A stretch of DNA of 64,000 bases from Flavobacteriaceae bacterium EG-1 (GTDB taxonomy: Bacteria > Bacteroidota > Bacteroidia > Flavobacteriales > Flavobacteriaceae). The position numbers were made by a program, and so were the translations under genes. The DNA lies in assembly GCF_009649685.1 (NCBI RefSeq), contig NZ_WJPK01000003.1:434506-498505 (forward strand), read 5' to 3'. Below, one piece after another: positions 1-9,413 of the stretch (positions are counted from its first letter, which is position 1; each line of letters begins with the position of its first letter). Below the pieces are notes generated by a model that saw only the letters and a list, made by a program, of their open reading frames with translations, was not told the DNA's origin and ran no database searches.

Positions 1-530
1 ATTATGGACAATCAAGTGAAACCATAACCGGACTTACCGAAAAGGTTCATCCAGGGCCCAGACCTTTCCTGTTTGATAGATTAGAAAGTGAGTTAAAAAA
101 AGCCCCCCTTGATATCGCATTCTTTTGTTATGGAATTAATTGTGGTATTTATGGTCCACCCTCTGAAGAACTATTTAATACATACAAAAAAGGCATTTTA
201 AAATTTTTAGACCGAATGAAAAAAGAAAATGTGAGTGTTGTGTTATTAACTCCACCACCTATTGCCTTAGATGTAGTTTCAAAAATTCAAACCAATGCTA
301 TTGAAGATTATGGATATTTAAATCCATATCCAGAATATGAAACCGAAGTACTAAAAGAATTTGAAAACATTATTCTATCTACAAATCATTCTACAATAAT
401 CAATAAAATTGATATACATACACCACTTTTTAAAAATCGTTTTGAATGTTACGATACTGATCCTATTCACCCAAATAAGAGAGGGCATCAATTAATAACA
501 AGTACGATCATCGAAAAAATAGGCTTTTAA
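1..530 (+). CDS. SGNH/GDSL-family hydrolase, 3' part (5' end outside window)
   Basis: The frame is open from base 3 to the stop at 528-530, so this is the C-terminal ~175 residues of a gene that begins before the window. A block III-like segment (YGINCG) is followed by a C-terminal D-P-I-H-P-N box, codons starting at 459 for Asp and 468 for His. This matches the DxxH block V that supplies the catalytic acid and base in SGNH esterases. The Ser-bearing block I is not in the window. The substrate cannot be told; the family deacylates lipids, sugars or thioesters. An ATG at 216 is internal and should not be taken as the start. A second SGNH domain lies in the window at the end of the 6451-9006 gene. 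Confidence 0.75.
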   Translation, partial: YGQSSETITGLTEKVHPGPRPFLFDRLESELKKAPLDIAFFCYGINCGIYGPPSEELFNTYKKGILKFLDRMKKENVSVVLLTPPPIALDVVSKIQTNAIEDYGYLNPYPEYETEVLKEFENIILSTNHSTIINKIDIHTPLFKNRFECYDTDPIHPNKRGHQLITSTIIEKIGF

Positions 531-592
531 CAACGCTTTAAGTTCCCATGGCAAGGTATTTGTTATCTTTATCGCTATATAAATCGCTTAAA

Positions 593-1249
593 ATGTCGGT
601 GAAGTATTTATTTTTATTTTCTTTTATACTACTGTCATACAATAGTTTCGCTCAAGGTGGAGACCTACCTGTTGACAATCCTATAAAAATAGAGGCTGCT
701 AACAAATTAGATGAACAAGGAACACAACAAAAAGGATCTTCGTTAAATATTCCATCTGTAATAGATAATGAACCTACTATTAGCGAGGATTTGTCGAAAA
801 AGAAAAATCCTATTAGCATGCTTCCAAAAAGAGAACTTGTACAAGCCGGCGAAGGAATGAAGATTGATCCAAAAGTTGGTAATAATTATACTAAGGAGGG
901 AGATAATCAGTTTTTTGGAAATCAATATTTAGGGGATATAAAAAATAATGGGAAATTTATTGGTATTGTTTGTAGAGATCACGAATATGTTGATGGAGAT
1001 CGAGTGAAAATTTCCGTAAATGACCGAATTGTAGATGCGAATATTCTTTTAACCGGAGGTTTTAAAGGTGTAAATGTAGATTTAGAAAAAGGTTTTAATC
1101 GCATTGAATTTGAAGCGCTAAATGAAGGTTCTTCTAGCCCGAATACAGCTCAAGTAGATGTATATGATGATCAGGGCAAATTAATATATTCTAATAAATG
1201 GTTGCTTTCAGAGGGTTCTGTTGCAACTTTTATAGTTACAAAAGAATAA
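593..1249 (+). CDS. Exported protein of unknown function
   Basis: I do not recognise this family. The ATG at 593 gives a clean Sec signal peptide (MSVKYLFLFSFILL, cut near SFAQ). An upstream in-frame ATG at 548 would put 15 extra residues before it and would place the promoter-like TATCTTTA (563-570) inside the gene, so 593 is preferred. The mature protein is about 195 residues: a polar low-complexity stretch, then a compact C-terminal half (about residues 105-218) rich in beta-strand patterns. No Cys lipobox and no T9SS sorting signal are visible. It sits 18 bases after the SGNH gene, so the two may be co-transcribed, and it ends convergently with the helicase. Confidence 0.7.
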   Translation: MSVKYLFLFSFILLSYNSFAQGGDLPVDNPIKIEAANKLDEQGTQQKGSSLNIPSVIDNEPTISEDLSKKKNPISMLPKRELVQAGEGMKIDPKVGNNYTKEGDNQFFGNQYLGDIKNNGKFIGIVCRDHEYVDGDRVKISVNDRIVDANILLTGGFKGVNVDLEKGFNRIEFEALNEGSSSPNTAQVDVYDDQGKLIYSNKWLLSEGSVATFIVTKE

Positions 1250-1256
1250 GTTCTCA

Positions 1257-2930
1257 TTATATAAAGGCAAAAGCTAACTTAATATCATCGTAACTTATTT
1301 TTCTATTCAGGGTTTCGAATACATATTTTTGACTTGGTGGTCCATTTTGTTGTTTTTTCACAGCGCTTGCAACTTCTTTCAATATACGCTCATCTGGACG
1401 ATAAAAATCTAAGTCTTCATTTGGGTAATCTTCTCGTAATCGAATTACATGTCCGGCAATGGTTCCCACAGAGAGTCCTCGTTCAATAGCAATATCCTCC
1501 AAAGACATCTTTTTCTTTAAATAATCTAATGTTATTAAATATGTAGACTTTTTCTTTTGTTTCTTTTCTTTTACTTTATTAGTATGCTTTTTTATCTCAT
1601 CTAAATCGGTTAAACCTCCACAATTTTTTATAAATAATTGCGCTTGAGTTTCTAAGGTTTTTAAATCATTCTCTTCATCAACTATTTTAGATAGCTCCTT
1701 AAAACGTTTATCTGCTTTTAAGGCCAAACCATCAACCTGCAATGCTACTTCATTAAAACCAGAAAGTTGTAGATTGGCAATGTTTTTTAGCCTTGACAAG
1801 GCAACATATCCCTGACCATTTTCAAAAGTTTTAGAAAGGTCAATCATTGCAGAATCTAATGTCATTCCCTGGCATTTATGAATCGTTATTGCCCATGCTA
1901 ATCTTAATGGAATTTGATCTAAACTTGCTAATACTTTTCCATGATCATCATGTACACCCCAGGTTTCTTGTCGTACGGTTATTCGTTTACCCTGTATGGT
2001 TTTTACAATAGGATAACCATCATTACTAAACTCAATAATTTTACCTAAAGTACCATTCACATATCCTTGTTCTGGGTTATTCCGTACAAACATTACTTTC
2101 GCTTCGATTTTCAATTCTAAATGCTCTTGCGCCAAAACTGATTTCTTTAATGTCTCAACAAGCTTTTGATTACCTTTAGTCTTAGCCTTAAATTTTTTTG
2201 CACTACTTGTCAACTTATTCAACTCAATTAAATTGAGTTGATCTACATCCGCATTATGAGTAAATAGCTTTGTAGGAATTTCATCTTGATTTAATAAATT
2301 ACTTTCTGCTTTCTTTAATATTTCGATACTACGATGTGTAATATTTGCTGATCTGATTTCATTTAAAATATTATTCAAGATGTTATCACCCTCTTGCCGA
2401 TACTGTTCAGTTAAGTAACATACATTTAATTTGGCATCGAGCCATGCCTTAGACATAAATGCAAATTTATCTTTACTTCTTTCATCATTTCTTCCTATTG
2501 GTGGTAATTGAAAAAAATCACCACAAACAATAATTTGAATTCCACCAAAAGCACAATCATCCTCCTTAAAAAAACAAAGTACCTGATCAACCATATCTAG
2601 TTGGTTTTTATGCAACATCGAAATTTCATCAATAATCAAAATCATAGATTCTTCAAGATGTTTTTTGAGATATTTCTTAGTACGCATTGTTACCAAGTTA
2701 GCACGAGACAAGCGATCTTTTATCCCAAATCCTGCCCAAGAATGAATGGTCATTCCATTCATATGTGTTGCCGCAATACCTGTAGAAGCAGTAATTGCAA
2801 CAGGTACTTTACGTTCTTTCAAATACGTTATGTATTGATTTAGCACATACGTTTTACCGGTACCTGCCGAACCTGTTAAAAATACATTTTTACCAGATTT
2901 TAATAATGCTAGGGCCTTTTCTTGTTGCAC
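1257..2930 (-). CDS. PIF1-like helicase with C-terminal helix-turn-helix
   Basis: 557-residue superfamily 1 helicase. Walker A is GSAGTGKT near residues 20-27, followed by TASTGIAA, a DEISML Walker B and a C-terminal VALSR / TIHKCQG region, the order seen in PIF1/RecD-type 5'-3' DNA helicases. The last ~100 residues carry an HTH_40-like helicase-associated domain (SLEDIAIERGLSVGTIAGH). The start is GTG at 2930: a stop lies four codons upstream and the first internal ATG falls beyond Walker A. Family members unwind forks, R-loops or quadruplexes; the specific role here is not shown. It is convergent with the exported-protein gene and is followed upstream by an unrelated sulfatase. Confidence 0.85.
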   Translation of the reverse strand: MQQEKALALLKSGKNVFLTGSAGTGKTYVLNQYITYLKERKVPVAITASTGIAATHMNGMTIHSWAGFGIKDRLSRANLVTMRTKKYLKKHLEESMILIIDEISMLHKNQLDMVDQVLCFFKEDDCAFGGIQIIVCGDFFQLPPIGRNDERSKDKFAFMSKAWLDAKLNVCYLTEQYRQEGDNILNNILNEIRSANITHRSIEILKKAESNLLNQDEIPTKLFTHNADVDQLNLIELNKLTSSAKKFKAKTKGNQKLVETLKKSVLAQEHLELKIEAKVMFVRNNPEQGYVNGTLGKIIEFSNDGYPIVKTIQGKRITVRQETWGVHDDHGKVLASLDQIPLRLAWAITIHKCQGMTLDSAMIDLSKTFENGQGYVALSRLKNIANLQLSGFNEVALQVDGLALKADKRFKELSKIVDEENDLKTLETQAQLFIKNCGGLTDLDEIKKHTNKVKEKKQKKKSTYLITLDYLKKKMSLEDIAIERGLSVGTIAGHVIRLREDYPNEDLDFYRPDERILKEVASAVKKQQNGPPSQKYVFETLNRKISYDDIKLAFAFI

Positions 2931-3018
2931 TTTAAGAGTTTAATGTAAGAAACACAATATAGTTTTTTTATATGAATACAAATTTCTTAGAATAAACCAA
3001 GAATTTTATCCACTACAC

Positions 3019-4389
3019 TTAATGACTTTTTTGCCAAGGTACACGACCACCAACCTGAATGTGTTTCATTAAGATTGAATTCAGTTCTTTATATTTTTCA
3101 GGTTCCTGTTCAATTAAATTATTTTGCTCAAGAGGGTCCACTGACAAATTGTATAGTTCATATTGTTGATATGGACTATTTTGTAGCAATTTCCATTCCC
3201 CTTTTCTGATTGCATAAATAGGTTGTCCACCGTACCAAGTACCTCCTTCGCGTCTAACAAAATAATACGACCTTTCAGAATCTACATTAAATTTTGTTCC
3301 GTTTAACTCATTTAACAAACTTTGACCTTCAATTTCATCCTTAGGAACTGTTCCAGCAATTTCTAATAAAGTAGGATAAATATCCATGGTCATCCAATTG
3401 TTTGTAGAAATTGTTCCAGGTTTGATCTTTCCGGGCCAACTAATACAAGTTGGCACTTTTAATCCGCCTTCATACATGCTTTGTTTTCCGTCGCGTAATG
3501 GCCCATTATTAGCTTTACTAGGCAAGTGCCCCCCATTATCGCTTGTAAAAACTATAATTGTGTTTTCATATTCACCCGTTTCTTTTAATGCGCTAATAAC
3601 CTTCCCAATTCCTTGATCCATATGCTCAATAAATGCAACAAGTTTAGCTCGCGTAGAATCTATATTCTTTTCTCTTTTTAATACTTTATTCAGCCATTCT
3701 TTTGGCGGTTGTACCGGAAAATGAGGAGCATTATAAGCTAGATACAGAAAAAATGGTTGTTCAGATTTAGCTTGATTTTTAATATAATCTACAGACCAAT
3801 TCGTAAATAAATCTGTAGCATGACCTTTTGGGTCTATGATTTTATCATTTAGCCTCATATAGTTAATATCATGGCGGCGATGCTTCCAATAGTCATCCAT
3901 CATATCACCTAACCAACCATGAAAAAAATCAAAGCCTCTATCAGTCGGAATATTCGGAGATTCAAGACCTAAATGCCATTTACCAATTATTGCTGTATTA
4001 TACCCTACCCGTTTCAGCTCTGTTGGTAAAAGAGTAGCTTTGGGATCTAAATAACCCCAATTATCTTCTTCATAAGTACGAATTACACCAGGCACGCCCA
4101 CGCGATCCTGATATCTACCTGTTAGAATTGCAGCACGGGTTGGTGAGCAAACCGTAGAATTAGCATAAAAATTATCAAACCTCATACCTGAAGTAGCAAT
4201 TTTATCAATATTTGGAGTACGAATATCTTTAGTACCGTAATAAGAGACATCATGATAACCTTGATCATCTGTTAGGATATAAAGAATGTTAGGTTTACTC
4301 AAATCTTTCAATTGTTTTTGAGCGAATATTTCTCCATTCTGTATAATGGTGAAGAGGAATAAATAATAAAAATACTTCATTAGTGACAT
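3019..4389 (-). CDS. Arylsulfatase, S1 family, exported
   Basis: 456 residues, the usual length of a type I sulfatase. After a signal peptide (ending GEIFAQ) comes NILYILTDDQG, which supplies metal-binding Asp residues, then V-C-S-P-T-R-A-A-I-L-T-G. This is the C-x-P-x-R signature whose Cys is converted to formylglycine, so a maturase must exist elsewhere in the genome. GKWHLG and TSDNGG are further conserved active-site segments. The likely role is periplasmic desulfation of algal sulfated glycans; the exact substrate cannot be read from the sequence. Two in-frame ATGs (4389 and 4380) are both compatible with export. No SusC/SusD pair or glycoside hydrolase is adjacent, so this is not an obvious polysaccharide utilisation locus. 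Confidence 0.9.
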   Translation of the reverse strand: MSLMKYFYYLFLFTIIQNGEIFAQKQLKDLSKPNILYILTDDQGYHDVSYYGTKDIRTPNIDKIATSGMRFDNFYANSTVCSPTRAAILTGRYQDRVGVPGVIRTYEEDNWGYLDPKATLLPTELKRVGYNTAIIGKWHLGLESPNIPTDRGFDFFHGWLGDMMDDYWKHRRHDINYMRLNDKIIDPKGHATDLFTNWSVDYIKNQAKSEQPFFLYLAYNAPHFPVQPPKEWLNKVLKREKNIDSTRAKLVAFIEHMDQGIGKVISALKETGEYENTIIVFTSDNGGHLPSKANNGPLRDGKQSMYEGGLKVPTCISWPGKIKPGTISTNNWMTMDIYPTLLEIAGTVPKDEIEGQSLLNELNGTKFNVDSERSYYFVRREGGTWYGGQPIYAIRKGEWKLLQNSPYQQYELYNLSVDPLEQNNLIEQEPEKYKELNSILMKHIQVGGRVPWQKSH

Positions 4390-4498
4390 TAAACTTTAAA
4401 TAAATGATAATCCAGTATTGTGAAAATAATGGAGATTAAAACTAAATACTAATTTTTAACAGCAAAACAACTTGATTTCTCAATCACTTAATTTAGGT

Positions 4499-4506
4499 TA
4501 ACTTTG
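4499..4506 (+). promoter_or_regulatory. -7 box TAACTTTG
   Basis: Exact match to the Bacteroidota sigma-A -7 consensus TAnnTTTG, 21 bases before the ATG of the ABC exporter at 4528. A TTG at 4472 is a possible -33 element, at slightly long spacing. Confidence 0.6.
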
Positions 4507-4527
4507 TAGATTAATGAAAAGTTGATT

Positions 4528-6264
4528 ATGGCAGATAAAAAAGTAAGCATATTAAATGCATTCAAAACCATTATTTGGCCTAGAAAAAATCTTGTCTTTA
4601 TTGGCTTGTTATTAATAGTTATAAGCAAAGCGGCTAGTTTTGTCACACCAATAGCTTCAAAATATTTAATTGATGATGTAATAGCAAATAAGGATATTGA
4701 GATGCTAAAATTACTCGTAGTCGGAGTTATATTAGCCATTTTAGTTCAAGCAGTAACTTCATTTTTATTAACGCGTATTTTAAGTGTACAAGCACAATTT
4801 TTAATTTCAGAATTAAGAGCGCAAGTACAAAAGAAAGTATTGTCTTTACCTATTCGTTTTTTCGATAACACAAAATCTGGTGCGCTAGTATCACGAATTA
4901 TGTCTGATGTTGAGGGTGTGCGAAATCTAATTGGAACGGGGTTAGTACAATTAGTAGGTGGTACCATTACTGCAATAGTCTCATTAGTACTCTTATTAAG
5001 AATTAGCCCTACTATGACATTATTCACATTTATACCTTTAGCCATTTTTGCGGTTATCGCTTTAAAAGCTTTTAAAATTATCAGACCTATTTTTAGAAAT
5101 AGAGGTAAAATAAATGCCGAAGTAAAAGGAAGACTAACAGAAACTTTAGGTGGTATTCGTGTAATAAAAGGGTTTAATTCAGAAAATCAAGAGCACAAAA
5201 TTTTTGAAGAAGGCGTCGATGAGCTCTTTCAAAATGTAAAAAAGAGTTTAACCACCACAGCATTTATGACGAGCTCTTCTACTTTTCTCATCGGAATTGC
5301 CACAACTGGTGTTATGGGTTTTGGAGGTTATAAAATTATTCAGGGCGAATTAACTGTTGGAGATTTATTAATGTTTACAGTACTTCTAGGTATAATGGTG
5401 GCTCCAATTGTGCAAATGAGTAATATTGGCAGTCAACTAACCGAGGCACTTGCAGGTTTAGATCGTACTGAAGAGTTGATGAATGAAATTTCAGAGGATG
5501 AAGAAACAAACCGTACAATAGAATTAAAAGGACTTAAAGGGGATATGGTATTCGACAATGTTTCTTTTTCATATGAAGAAGATAAAGAAGTACTACACGA
5601 TATTAGCTTTAATGCAAAATCTGGTGAAGTTATTGCACTGGTAGGTAGTTCCGGATCAGGTAAAACAACAATTGCCGGACTAGCAGCTAGTTTTCTAAAT
5701 CCTAAAAAAGGTAAAATAACTATAGATGGTAACGACTTATCGAAAGTAAATCTAAGTAGTTTCCGTCAAAACTTAGGAGTCGTTTTACAAGATGATTTCT
5801 TATTTGAAGGAACGATTAGAGAAAATATCCTATTTCCAAGACCAAATGCCTATGAAGAGGAATTACAAAATGCCGTAAAATCTGCTTATGTAAATGAATT
5901 CACAGACCGATTTGATAATGGATTAGACACCTTAATTGGTGAACGTGGTGTAAAATTATCTGGAGGACAACGACAACGTATTGCAATTGCAAGAGCTGTG
6001 CTCGCTGATCCTAAAATATTAATTTTAGATGAAGCCACTTCAAATTTAGATACAGAGAGTGAAGCACTAATTCAAAAAAGTTTAGCTGAACTTACGAAGG
6101 GAAGAACTACGTTTGTTATCGCACACCGATTAAGTACAATTCGCAAAGCTGATAAAATATTGGTTATTGAAGATGGTAAAATTGCAGAACGAGGTACGCA
6201 TGATGAGTTAATTTCTATAAATGGCAGATATCATAATTTGTTCACATATCAGGCAAGAATATAA
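4528..6264 (+). CDS. ABC exporter, fused permease and ATPase (MsbA-like)
   Basis: About 579 residues, typical of a homodimeric half-size type IV ABC exporter. The N-terminal ~320 residues form the six-helix membrane domain. The ATPase domain (about 335-575) has every catalytic motif: Walker A GSSGSGKTT, LSGGQRQR signature, ILILDEATS Walker B and AHRLST switch. Similarity to MsbA suggests lipid or hydrophobic drug export across the inner membrane, but the cargo is not determinable. The ATG at 4528 is chosen over a TTG two codons upstream. It contrasts sharply with the degenerate ATPase at 43976-45643. The gene stands alone, divergent from the sulfatase, with its own -7 box. Confidence 0.9.
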   Translation: MADKKVSILNAFKTIIWPRKNLVFIGLLLIVISKAASFVTPIASKYLIDDVIANKDIEMLKLLVVGVILAILVQAVTSFLLTRILSVQAQFLISELRAQVQKKVLSLPIRFFDNTKSGALVSRIMSDVEGVRNLIGTGLVQLVGGTITAIVSLVLLLRISPTMTLFTFIPLAIFAVIALKAFKIIRPIFRNRGKINAEVKGRLTETLGGIRVIKGFNSENQEHKIFEEGVDELFQNVKKSLTTTAFMTSSSTFLIGIATTGVMGFGGYKIIQGELTVGDLLMFTVLLGIMVAPIVQMSNIGSQLTEALAGLDRTEELMNEISEDEETNRTIELKGLKGDMVFDNVSFSYEEDKEVLHDISFNAKSGEVIALVGSSGSGKTTIAGLAASFLNPKKGKITIDGNDLSKVNLSSFRQNLGVVLQDDFLFEGTIRENILFPRPNAYEEELQNAVKSAYVNEFTDRFDNGLDTLIGERGVKLSGGQRQRIAIARAVLADPKILILDEATSNLDTESEALIQKSLAELTKGRTTFVIAHRLSTIRKADKILVIEDGKIAERGTHDELISINGRYHNLFTYQARI

Positions 6265-6450
6265 TTTACTTTTTAAGTATTCTTCAAAAACGCAACTTAC
6301 AATCATTATTATTTCCCCCCTTTAGATATAATTTTATCAAAATAGTTAACGCCTATTTTTAAAATCACATTAATTTTAAAGTAAACACTCAAATACTTCC
6401 AAGTCTAAACTAAATTTAGCAAGTTCGTTAGAATTAAAATTTATTTAAAC

Positions 6451-9006
6451 TTGGACCAAAATTCATATATAGCACATTTAAAGGCTAATTTTCCTCAAGG
6501 TAAAACTAAAGTCTATCCTAAAAATCATGTTTTATTTAAAATTCATAAAAAGGTTAAAACTTTTCGATGGATATTATCTGGTTTAGTAAATTATTATCTA
6601 GAAAGTGATGAGCCAGAAAACGACATACTAGTTTGTCAAATATCAGAACCTTTGAGTACTTTAGGTGTAGACGGTTTAAATTCTCCTAAAAGATATAATT
6701 ATAAAGCAGTAACTTCCTCTAATGGCGCAACCTTTTTTGAAGTTCCAATAAGTGCATTAGAAACCTATTTAACAAAAGACAGCAAAAATAAATTACTTAT
6801 AAATATAGCATCAACTTTATACCACCAACTTAAATCTGCTCTATTAAAACAAACTGAACTTTCACAACCGGCACGAACTAAACCTATAGAAGATGATAGG
6901 GAATTTTACATGTCCCCAGAGACCAATACAGCCGAAATAATAAAATTAATGCGCTGTTCTCCGTTTTTAGATCAATTTTCAGAGAAAAACCTTTCTAAAA
7001 TTGCCAGCATTTCAGAACGAAGAGAATACGAACCTTACGAGTTACTTTACGTCCAAGATCGATTTACAAATGGCCTTTCTATTTTAATAAATGGAGAGGT
7101 AAGCATTAAAAGAATAGAAGGGAATATTGAAATAAAACAACGCTCAATTAAAGATCCTGGTTTTATTTTTGGTTGGTCAAGTTTTTTAGGCGACAAAGAC
7201 ATTTGTTCGGCAATAACGGTAAAAAAAAGTGCGCTTTATTTTGTTCCGTATTCCAAGCTTAAGTCTATGTTTATTTCAGATAGAGCATTTGAAAAACAAT
7301 TTTACAAACAATTACTTTGGTTAATCGGAAACCAAATTAACGCTGCATTTTTACGGTATTTAGGACTTTTAGGAAAACACAATTTACAGGCGGTTTTTCA
7401 TTTAATAGAAAACAATAAATCTAGGTTACCTTTAACTTCTAAACTTCACCAAAGTATACATTTATTAAAGAATGTAAACACCAAAGAAATTGCTTATGCT
7501 AGTTTGAAAACCATATTAACAACGGGTACATCTTTAGAACGTCATATAGCTTCTTTAAGCTTAGAACTGTTAAAGGATGATAATGAAGAACTTCAATTTA
7601 TTAAGGGCTTAGAGAATATTTACACTACCGTAGTTGAAAGCACATCTAAATCTACTCTTGAAATCAGAAAAGAATGTGCTACGGCCACAAAAAATCTTTT
7701 TCAAAACCAAAATTACCACATTGATGGATGGGAAAATTTACCTGAAGGAAATGGTCATATTTTCATTTACAACCATTTAGTAAATGACACTCATTACACA
7801 CTTAATAACGATTTTCAAATTACATTAGATTCTCATTTCATAAGTGCTATGGTACTGCAAGATAAATATGACGACTCAGGAATAAGAACCATTAGAATAG
7901 GACGTGGGCAAGAATATGGTCATCAAAATTATTATAACAAATTAGGCCATATTAATGTTTACACTAAAGAATCTGAACAATCTTCCAAAGAGCGAAAAAA
8001 AATTTCTCGAAGTATCTTTTATAATCAAGCAGAAGACTATTTAAAGAATGGATACAATCTTATAATAAGTCCTGAAGGAACGTCATATCGTACAGAAAAC
8101 TCACCTGGACCCTTTAAATTAGGGAGTTTTAAATTAGCTATGAACATGAAACCGCAACCAAAAATTGTTCCCTTAGTTATGGTAAACTTCGACAATAGAA
8201 TAAAAGACAACCTTTTTTATTGCAAAATACTTCCTGCATTCAAATTAAAAGAACATGTGAAGAATACTGATAAAGAAAGTCTAATTTCATTTGTAAATGA
8301 ATATCAAAAAGAATATGTGGATCATGTAAAGGAAGCTAGAAAAACCGCCGAAATTTTAATGAATAAGGCAACGAACATCTCAGATTTAAGTGACCCACCA
8401 GAAATGTGGTTTAATGAAATTAAAAGATTAAATAAAAGAGTTTCCAAATTAGAACATCAAAAACAACTATTTGCATTTTATGGTAGTTCATCCATTCGTC
8501 TATGGATAAGTATGAAAAAAGATTTAGCACCTTTAAATGTAGTGAACCTTGGTTTTGGCGGTTCTACTTTTCCTTGGTGCATACACTATTTTGATAAAAT
8601 TTTTAACGCAGTTAAACCAAAAAAGATAATACTTTATGCAGGAGAAAATGATCTAAATGAAGGCAGAACTCCGCAACAGGTTTTAGCAGATTGCCAAGAA
8701 TTGGTGAGCTTGATAATTGAGAAATATCCTGAGGCAAATTTGGCTTTAATAAGTTTAAAGCCCAGCATGGAAAGAGAAGCCATGATACCTCAAATTATAG
8801 AAACCAATTTATTATTATCAAAATATATCATAGGAGAATTAAAAGCGCAATTTATAAATGTTTTCGCACCCATGATTACTTCTGAGAATAGACCCAGGCC
8901 TGAATTGTACATGAGTGATGGTCTTCATTTAAACAAAGAAGGTTATCGAATTTGGAGTAGCACTATCAAAGAGGCATTATTAATACCTGAAACCGATATT
9001 AATTAA
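6451..9006 (+). CDS. Four-domain protein: two cNMP-binding-like domains, PlsC-like acyltransferase, SGNH hydrolase
   Basis: 851 residues from a TTG start at 6451; the nearest internal ATGs fall well inside the first domain or later. Residues about 5-115 and 167-295 both look like Crp-type cyclic-nucleotide-binding folds. Residues about 400-620 resemble a PlsC/LPLAT glycerolipid acyltransferase: NH at 441-442 with Asp446 (one residue short of HX4D), and PEGTS at 541-545 matching block III. Residues about 670-845 are an SGNH hydrolase: YGSSS (putative nucleophile Ser680), GFGGS, GEND at 731-734 and D823-x-x-H826. No membrane helix is evident. This would join nucleotide sensing, acyl transfer and deacylation in one chain, suggesting regulated lipid remodelling. 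That role is inference; I know of no named family with this architecture. The gene stands alone. Confidence 0.8.
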   Translation: MDQNSYIAHLKANFPQGKTKVYPKNHVLFKIHKKVKTFRWILSGLVNYYLESDEPENDILVCQISEPLSTLGVDGLNSPKRYNYKAVTSSNGATFFEVPISALETYLTKDSKNKLLINIASTLYHQLKSALLKQTELSQPARTKPIEDDREFYMSPETNTAEIIKLMRCSPFLDQFSEKNLSKIASISERREYEPYELLYVQDRFTNGLSILINGEVSIKRIEGNIEIKQRSIKDPGFIFGWSSFLGDKDICSAITVKKSALYFVPYSKLKSMFISDRAFEKQFYKQLLWLIGNQINAAFLRYLGLLGKHNLQAVFHLIENNKSRLPLTSKLHQSIHLLKNVNTKEIAYASLKTILTTGTSLERHIASLSLELLKDDNEELQFIKGLENIYTTVVESTSKSTLEIRKECATATKNLFQNQNYHIDGWENLPEGNGHIFIYNHLVNDTHYTLNNDFQITLDSHFISAMVLQDKYDDSGIRTIRIGRGQEYGHQNYYNKLGHINVYTKESEQSSKERKKISRSIFYNQAEDYLKNGYNLIISPEGTSYRTENSPGPFKLGSFKLAMNMKPQPKIVPLVMVNFDNRIKDNLFYCKILPAFKLKEHVKNTDKESLISFVNEYQKEYVDHVKEARKTAEILMNKATNISDLSDPPEMWFNEIKRLNKRVSKLEHQKQLFAFYGSSSIRLWISMKKDLAPLNVVNLGFGGSTFPWCIHYFDKIFNAVKPKKIILYAGENDLNEGRTPQQVLADCQELVSLIIEKYPEANLALISLKPSMEREAMIPQIIETNLLLSKYIIGELKAQFINVFAPMITSENRPRPELYMSDGLHLNKEGYRIWSSTIKEALLIPETDIN

Positions 9007-9054
9007 TTTAATCAATTGTGAAATTGTAATCGCAACTGCTCTTAAAGACATGAA

Positions 9055-9384
9055 TTAAGATTCCGGTGCCAACTCAACTTCCAATCCCTCTAAATCTTCC
9101 GTAATATGTATCTGGCAACCCAATCTTGAATTGTCTTCAACATTAAAAGCTTCTGCTAACATTGCGTCTTCATCATCCGATTTTTCAGGAAGTTCATGAT
9201 CCGATTTCACATAACATTGGCAAGAAGCACACATAGCCATACCACCACAAATTCCAATTGTTCCTTCAGGAGCCAGTTCATAAGAACGAACAATCTCCAT
9301 TAGATTCATATTCATATCTGTAGGTGCATCAACCTCATGAGTAACACCATCTCTGTCGGTTATTTTAATTTTAATATCTGACAT
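9055..9384 (-). CDS. 2Fe-2S ferredoxin, adrenodoxin type
   Basis: 109 residues. The cluster ligands are visible as C-x5-C-x2-C (GICGGMAMCASC) plus the distal Cys in RLGCQIHIT, the vertebrate/bacterial adrenodoxin-type pattern. It is acidic and cytosolic, and should carry single electrons. The gene lies 29 bases downstream of a TrxR-like ferredoxin-NADP reductase, so the two are a natural electron-transfer pair. Nfu and Mrp are encoded just upstream, which points to service in Fe-S cluster assembly or a reductive reaction that needs NADPH. Electron acceptors cannot be identified here. Confidence 0.92.
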   Translation of the reverse strand: MSDIKIKITDRDGVTHEVDAPTDMNMNLMEIVRSYELAPEGTIGICGGMAMCASCQCYVKSDHELPEKSDDEDAMLAEAFNVEDNSRLGCQIHITEDLEGLEVELAPES

Positions 9385-9413
9385 TATATTTAGGTTCGTT
9401 TATCTAATTTCTA

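Noticed and set aside
743..925. 60-residue minus-strand ORF inside the exported-protein gene
   Set aside because: Low-complexity antisense of a clearly coding frame; no start context, no domain.
3019..4389. Sulfatase as part of a polysaccharide utilisation locus
   Set aside because: No SusC/SusD pair, glycoside hydrolase or hybrid sensor lies beside it.
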